Shown here: positions 8,096 to 11,144 of the stretch, piece by piece
Position numbering within the stretch: position 1 is the stretch's first letter
How the letters are laid out: every line of letters starts with the position of its first letter
NCBI GenBank assembly: GCA_010279815.1
Contig: QEOQ01000503.1
Coordinates: 169,654 to 180,797, forward strand
Direction of reading: 5' to 3'
Origin: Brachionus plicatilis
Lineage: Eukaryota; Rotifera; Eurotatoria; Ploima; Brachionidae
DNA: 11,144 nt
Position numbers and translations under genes: made by a program
The notes under the pieces: model-generated
The model's database searches: none
The model's input: the letters and a program-made list of their open reading frames with translations, nothing else
Told to the model about the DNA's origin: nothing

Positions 8096-8285
8096 AGTGA
8101 GTTAAACCTTTTAATTTTTGATAAAAAAAATTTATATTTTCTAGTATTTTTCTTTTTTGTCGAAATCAGAATTTTGGCCAATTTTGGCTTAACTTGATAC
8201 CATCTGAAGCTAAACCTTATAATTTGTAAAAAAAAATTATTTTTTCCTGGTTTTTTTGTTTTTGGCCGGAATAGAAATTAAGTGA
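8096..8285. repeat. Array units 6 and 7 (partial, decayed end of the array)
   Basis: Unit 6 enters at GTGAGTTAAACCTTTTAATT with its first ~13 bases lost and then has a beta-like CTAGTATTTTTCTTTTTTGTCG. A new start, GATACCATCTGAAGCTAAAC, at 8196 begins unit 7, which fades after GGCCGGAATAGAAATTAA. Confidence 0.65.
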
Positions 8286-9611
8286 GCAGCACTAAAATGA
8301 AGGGTTCAAATGAAAAAGATAACAATAAGCTTGCTCACTGATTTAATCAACAACAAAAATAAGTTGGAAAACAGAAATAATGGTTTTCGATTGAATTTGT
8401 TCAAGTCAGTTAAACGCTCATTAGAAGTGCAAATAAATGAGCTGAGGTAAATTAGTAACACGATACTAGTCGATTAAATTCAAGTCCATTAATCAAATTT
8501 TGAGAGCGATCGCAAAGCTCAAGTGGGTTTAGTCTTTTTTTTGTTTTATTAATTAAAAAATTGATTGATTAAATTTAGCTTATTTTGTAAAATCAAATTT
8601 TTTTCTAAATAATATAAAACTTTCTCAAAAATATATTTATTTATAAACAAGTACAAAATATAATTTTTCTTTTAATTTTTTAAAAGAGTTTAAACTTAGT
8701 CCTTTTTTAGTAGCTCAATATTTTTGTAAGAAAAAAACGCCATTATGTGAATAAGTTATGGAATGAATTTAGTACACGGTTAAAGGAAAATAGTGTCTCT
8801 ATTTGATTTTTTTTTCTTTTATCTTCTGTCAAAAAAAAATAAACTAAAACCTAAATCGTTCTCTCATAGTTTAAGAATTGTATTTTTAGATTTCATTTTT
8901 TAAAACTTTTGTATTTATAGCATTTATTTTATTTTTCTTTAAATAACTTTAAAAAAAAATAAGAGTTTTAACTTAGTTTAAACAGATAAACAAATAAACA
9001 TATAACAATTAAACGAGTTATGATTCAGGATGCATCGAATAGCCGATTTCATTATGTAATTGCTGCCCTAAAATTTTCCCTTTCTTTACTGAAACGCTCT
9101 TTACATAGTCATACAGCATCTGTCATTACTTATTTCAAATTATCTAATTTATCTCTTTTACATTTTATTTTGACTTAATTTTTTTGTGAAATTTTTTTCA
9201 AATTACAAAACAGAACAGAATTTTATATTTTTTATAAAAGTTATTAGCTAGTAATGAAAATGCAACAAAAAAAGTTGCATCAATAGTTAAAGTCTGCAAA
9301 TGATTTGTAAAATCTCTACAAAATTCACTTCAGTCAAATTTTATAAAAATATAAATTTTGTTAAATTTTGTCAATAATTCAAACATCAATGTTGGACCAT
9401 GTTTCATTTACAGAATTTGATTTGAGCTTTGGAAAAAAGCTGTAAGAATTTTTAACATTTTGTTCTGTTCTAATGTACCAAATTTCACAAAACCTTTTAC
9501 TTCCATCTTTTTTACTTTTATGATATTTAATCTGAAGGAACATTTGTTCCGCACAGATAAATAAAAATAATGAAACTTTATTTGTAAAATTTGCATTTAA
9601 TTTGAATTAAT
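8286..9611. other. A/T-rich region without a recognisable gene
   Basis: No exon-like stretch is seen on either strand, in contrast to the composition of the sacsin-like exons. A short inverted repeat, AGTGAGCA (8281-8288) and TGCTCACT (8332-8339), lies at its left edge. Similar strings recur at roughly 280-base steps: AAGAGTTTAAACTTAG near 8684, AAGAGTTTTAACTTAG near 8961, and ACAGATAAACAAATAAA near 8982 with variants near 9553 and 9823. These suggest an old, decayed tandem repeat. If this is the next intron of the sacsin-like gene, that intron exceeds 4300 bases. Confidence 0.6.
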
Positions 9612-9627
9612 TTTGAACAGATGAATG

Positions 9628-9936
9628 TTAAATCGATCTTCAATAGACAGAAACATTAACCTGTTGATTAACCTTGAATCTCTATTTCTATTTATCAATT
9701 TTAAATTTTCCTCTTTATTTTAACCTATTTTTAATTTTATTTTTAATTAAATTTTTTCTTTATAAAACTAACTTTGTTTTTGATTTATATTTTTTTTTGA
9801 TCTGAAGAAGCTTTAACTCGGAACAGATAAACAAATAAATAAATTTGAAGTGTTTCTTTTAGTTGAAAACTTTTCGCTCCAATAAATCGACTTAAATAAA
9901 TTAAATAAATTGATTTTTTCCCTTCTATTAGAAACA
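9628..9936. repeat. Dispersed degenerate duplication, copy 1
   Basis: Two blocks match copy 2 in the same order and orientation. The first is TTAAATCGATCTT ... TTAACCTGTTGATTAACCTT (9628-9681). The second runs from TTTCTTTTAGTTGAAAACTT through TTCTATTAGAAACAA (9852-9936). The region between is A/T-rich and specific to this copy. Confidence 0.55.
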
Positions 9937-10221
9937 ATACACATGTTTTTGATGATTCATGATTCAAAAAATTTATTTTGTACTTTTTAAACTAGCTCAA
10001 ATAAGAACGAATTTCTGATGAAAAATCAATTTTTTTAAATTTTTTATACACAATTAAACTAAATTTAAATTTTATTCTTATTGTAAAAAAATTATTAAAT
10101 TTAAATTTTATTTTGAATAAATGAAATGTTTATCGGAAATTTTTTTAAAGTCCCAAAATAAAGTCCAAATCATTAAAAAAAAGTACCAGTTCGGACTTGG
10201 ACTTAACTCTTAAACAACTCT
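9937..10221. other. A/T-rich spacer, nothing recognised
   Basis: Only homopolymer-rich DNA and short strings such as AAATTTAAATTTTATT. No gene, RNA or repeat copy is supported. Confidence 0.6.
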
Positions 10222-10396
10222 GGTTAATCGGTCTTTTATGGTCATTGACACTAGCCTGCTGATTAACCTTGAAACTGGAAAAAACTAAAAAAGTCCAGGC
10301 CGTCAAAAAGTTTTTTTAATGGAAAATTTTTCATTCCAAAAAAGTAACTCAAATAAAAGAAATTTTTCCATTTTTCTCATTCTAAAAGAAACAAGA
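10222..10396. repeat. Dispersed degenerate duplication, copy 2
   Basis: GGTTAATCGGTCTT ... TAGCCTGCTGATTAACCTTG (10222-10276) aligns with 9628-9681. TTTTTAATGGAAAATTTTTC through TTCTAAAAGAAACAAG aligns with 9852-9936. Spacing between the blocks is about 134 bases shorter than in copy 1. A further fragment, AACAACTCAAATAAAGGAAA, near 10468 repeats the second block. Confidence 0.55.
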
Positions 10397-11093
10397 AATG
10401 AATGTTTAACTTGATTAATGACTGATGAATTTTTTTCCTAAACTAGACACATTTTTTTTTTGAGAAAAACAACTCAAATAAAGGAAAATTATCGAGTTAA
10501 ATACTAGCAAGTTTCTTCTTTTATGTGGATGCTTCTATTTGACAAAATACGGTAATTTGAAAAAAAGATAATAGAATAGAAGGTGCACCTTGAAATTATG
10601 ATAAGAAAATTCCTTAACAAACCTGAATTGAAAATGTTAAGAGGTGAAATGTCTTGTCTTGTTTAAATTCAATAGAGAAAATACTAATTTTAGTCTTAAG
10701 ATTTATAGAAATATAATCGAGAGCCAAAAAGAAATCTTGTGAACGCGTCATTAAAAAATTATTTTTACTTCTATTATAGGCCAAATTGAAGAAAAATTTT
10801 ATTCAAGGCTAAATTTATTTAAGTCTTTGTCAGACAAAAAATGAGCCCATAATTATTATACAAATATTAACTTTTTTTTGTTTTTTTTTATTCTTTTTAA
10901 ATTTACTCCTCCTAAAAGGAGGTTAATTCAATTAATAATCAATAAATAATTATAACTTGATCAGAAACTTTTAATAATATCTATGGATCTATTTTAGATT
11001 TTCTTCCCTTTATTAAAACTTCATTAAAATGAATTTTAACAAGCTTTAATGATGAGGCTAATTAATATGACAATCCTCGTTTAATGTGGCAGC

Positions 11094-11095
<2 letters not shown>
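10397..11095. other. A/T-rich region without a recognisable gene
   Basis: No exon-like stretch is seen on either strand. One small perfect inverted repeat, CCTCCT (10908-10913) and AGGAGG (10917-10922) around AAA, is present; it is too short to call a regulatory structure. A fragment of the neighbouring duplication lies near 10459-10490. Confidence 0.6.
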
Positions 11096-11132
<37 letters not shown>

Positions 11133-11144
11133 CATTATTATTAT
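11096..11144. repeat. (TTA)n microsatellite
   Basis: Trinucleotide TTA/ATT units run from 11096 to the window edge, with a single T-to-C interruption at 11133. The tract may continue beyond the window. Confidence 0.95.

Larger units (their letters stand above)
6830..8285. repeat. Degenerate tandem array of ~285-base units abutting the sacsin-like exon
   Basis: Units start (plus strand) with GATATCATTTGAAGCTGAGT or a variant at 6830, 7115, 7396, 7689, 7826, about 8096 (start lost) and 8196. Each full unit then has a T-rich segment, a GTCGGAATCA segment, the block GGTAATGAACATCATTTAAA, ACCAAAATCAACCAATTTCT and CTTACAAAA, and finally CAAGTCTTGACTTGACTA. Unit lengths are 285, 281, 293, 137 (internal deletion), 270, about 100 and about 90 bases. 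The array overlaps the first eight coding bases of the exon (ATGATATC on the minus strand). No coding potential of its own was found. Confidence 0.85.

Noticed and set aside
9408..9967. Two ~60-codon minus-strand open frames
   Set aside because: Isolated, A/T-rich, without homology or splice context; one overlaps a degenerate duplication. Chance frames.
10908..10922. CCTCCT/AGGAGG inverted repeat as a terminator or regulatory hairpin
   Set aside because: Six-base stem, single occurrence, no neighbouring gene; no support for a function.
1..11144. CRISPR arrays, tRNA or rRNA genes, bacterial operons
   Set aside because: None seen. The repeats are long, degenerate and A/T-rich, and no tRNA-like cloverleaf or rRNA motif was found by eye.

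Overview
This window reads as nuclear DNA of an invertebrate animal; I cannot name the taxon. The reasons are one very large protein-coding gene with a GT-AG intron, coding exons of mixed composition, flanking and intronic DNA that is extremely A/T-rich with long A and T runs, and several families of degenerate repeats. Nothing bacterial (operons, ribosome binding sites) is visible.

The only gene I can support is a sacsin-like gene (SACS family, giant co-chaperone) on the minus strand. Two exons are seen. The upstream one (6843 down to 4071) and the downstream one (1915 down to 1) are separated by a 2155-base intron (4070 to 1916). The junction is phase 1 on both sides, so the frame joins cleanly. 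About 1560 codons are visible from the ATG at 6837-6835, and the frame runs open off the left edge. No Hsp90-like (GHKL) ATPase, J or HEPN domain lies in the visible part, so it looks like the middle-to-late part of a sacsin, after the last ATPase module. The front end would have to lie beyond 11144, unless the gene is a truncated form starting here.

The intron holds a direct repeat in three full copies and one truncated copy. A ~686-base non-autonomous transposon-like element with terminal inverted repeats sits between copies 2 and 3. The truncated fourth copy ends at a GATC-rich, less A/T-rich island that may be the remains of another element.

Upstream of the large exon (6830-8285) is a degenerate tandem array of about 285-base units. 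The array reaches into the first bases of the exon, so most copies carry a duplicate of the exon's acceptor-like AG, ATG and first codons, and the copies also carry a donor-like GTAAGAG. This is the most unusual feature of the window. From 8286 to the right edge there is no recognisable gene, only A/T-rich DNA with traces of older repeats and a (TTA)n microsatellite at the edge.
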